DNA of 64,000 nucleotides from Pseudomonadota bacterium. GTDB taxonomy: Bacteria > Myxococcota > Myxococcia > Myxococcales > Myxococcaceae. Position 1 is the first letter of the stretch, and every line of letters begins with the position of its first letter. Below, one piece after another: positions 63,918 through 64,000 of this stretch. The position numbers were made by a program, and so were the translations under genes. The DNA is taken from NCBI GenBank assembly GCA_023423535.1, contig JAFAFL010000137.1, positions 310,001-374,000 on the forward strand, in the 5' to 3' direction. Below the pieces are notes generated by a model. That model saw only the letters and a program-made list of their open reading frames with translations. It made no database searches and was not told where the DNA came from.

Positions 63918-64000
63918 CCAACGAATGCGCGGCGGCCGATAGTCCCCCGGCGGAATTTCCGAAGCTCGCGCGGCATTGGGTGGGCGTCTTCGTGCCCGCT

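Overview
The window is high-GC bacterial chromosome with densely packed genes on both strands. It looks like a myxobacterium (phylum Myxococcota). The evidence is a C-terminal MYXO-CTERM-type sorting tail on the protein at 24044-26743, a GYF/AgmX-type envelope protein (27857-28831), a Ser/Thr kinase with a PEGA domain, several membrane and soluble histidine kinases, and several cysteine-rich or FG-GAP lipoproteins of the kind common in this group. I cannot name the genus. I saw no rRNA, tRNA, CRISPR array, insertion sequence or prophage.

Layout. 1-5135: the end of a TrmN6-like methyltransferase, hemB, then a coupled run of a DUF4177-like protein, an RDD membrane protein, a 706-residue protein with two ATP-grasp ligase domains, and a small methyltransferase-like protein. 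5149-9764: a hybrid histidine kinase coupled to a thioredoxin-like membrane protein, a divergent P1-family peptidase, and a 42-residue very basic protein. 9834-19445: envelope and signalling genes (lipoproteins, AI-2E-type permease, HAD phosphatase, two beta-barrel proteins, a NarL/NarX-type two-component pair). 19504-23927: a sulfur-themed stretch with an E1-like ThiF/MoeB enzyme, a TusA-like protein, a decayed E1 fused to a JAMM protease (all three overlap by 4 bases), an APS-kinase-like protein with a histone-like tail, an Uma2 protein and LarE. 24044-32563: a large MYXO-CTERM lipoprotein, a 54-residue ribbon-helix-helix protein, TruA, a GYF/AgmX protein, a protein of unknown function, ClpX, and a lidless Hsp70. 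32582-40108: a large cysteine-rich lipoprotein divergent from PrkA, then a TerB-acyl-CoA oxidase fusion. 40113-43104: a minus-strand run of scramblase-like, DCC-family, alpha/beta hydrolase and PlsC-like proteins. 43257-49846: a trypsin-like lipoprotein, a dCMP deaminase-like protein, a sensorless kinase with its NtrC-type regulator, and a duplicated ArsA-type ATPase. 49947-63917: Uma2, the accA-hisC-cmk run, a shortened thioredoxin-2-like zinc ribbon, Sir2, a PEGA Ser/Thr kinase, a PNPOx-like protein, an ABC-F ATPase, an FG-GAP lipoprotein and a GAF histidine kinase.

The strongest candidate for something undescribed is the 19504-21430 triplet. The catalytically intact E1-like enzyme lacks the N-terminal helix that in MoeB supplies an arginine to the neighbouring subunit. 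That helix is kept in the third protein, which has lost its own nucleotide-binding loop and carries a complete JAMM protease motif. The only carrier-like protein between them is TusA-like, not ubiquitin-like. This suggests an E1 pair split over two genes and working with a TusA-type sulfur carrier and a JAMM peptidase. A second theme is internal duplication with one eroded copy (ATP-grasp pair, ArsA pair). All functions are inferred by reading the translated sequence; no database search was run.
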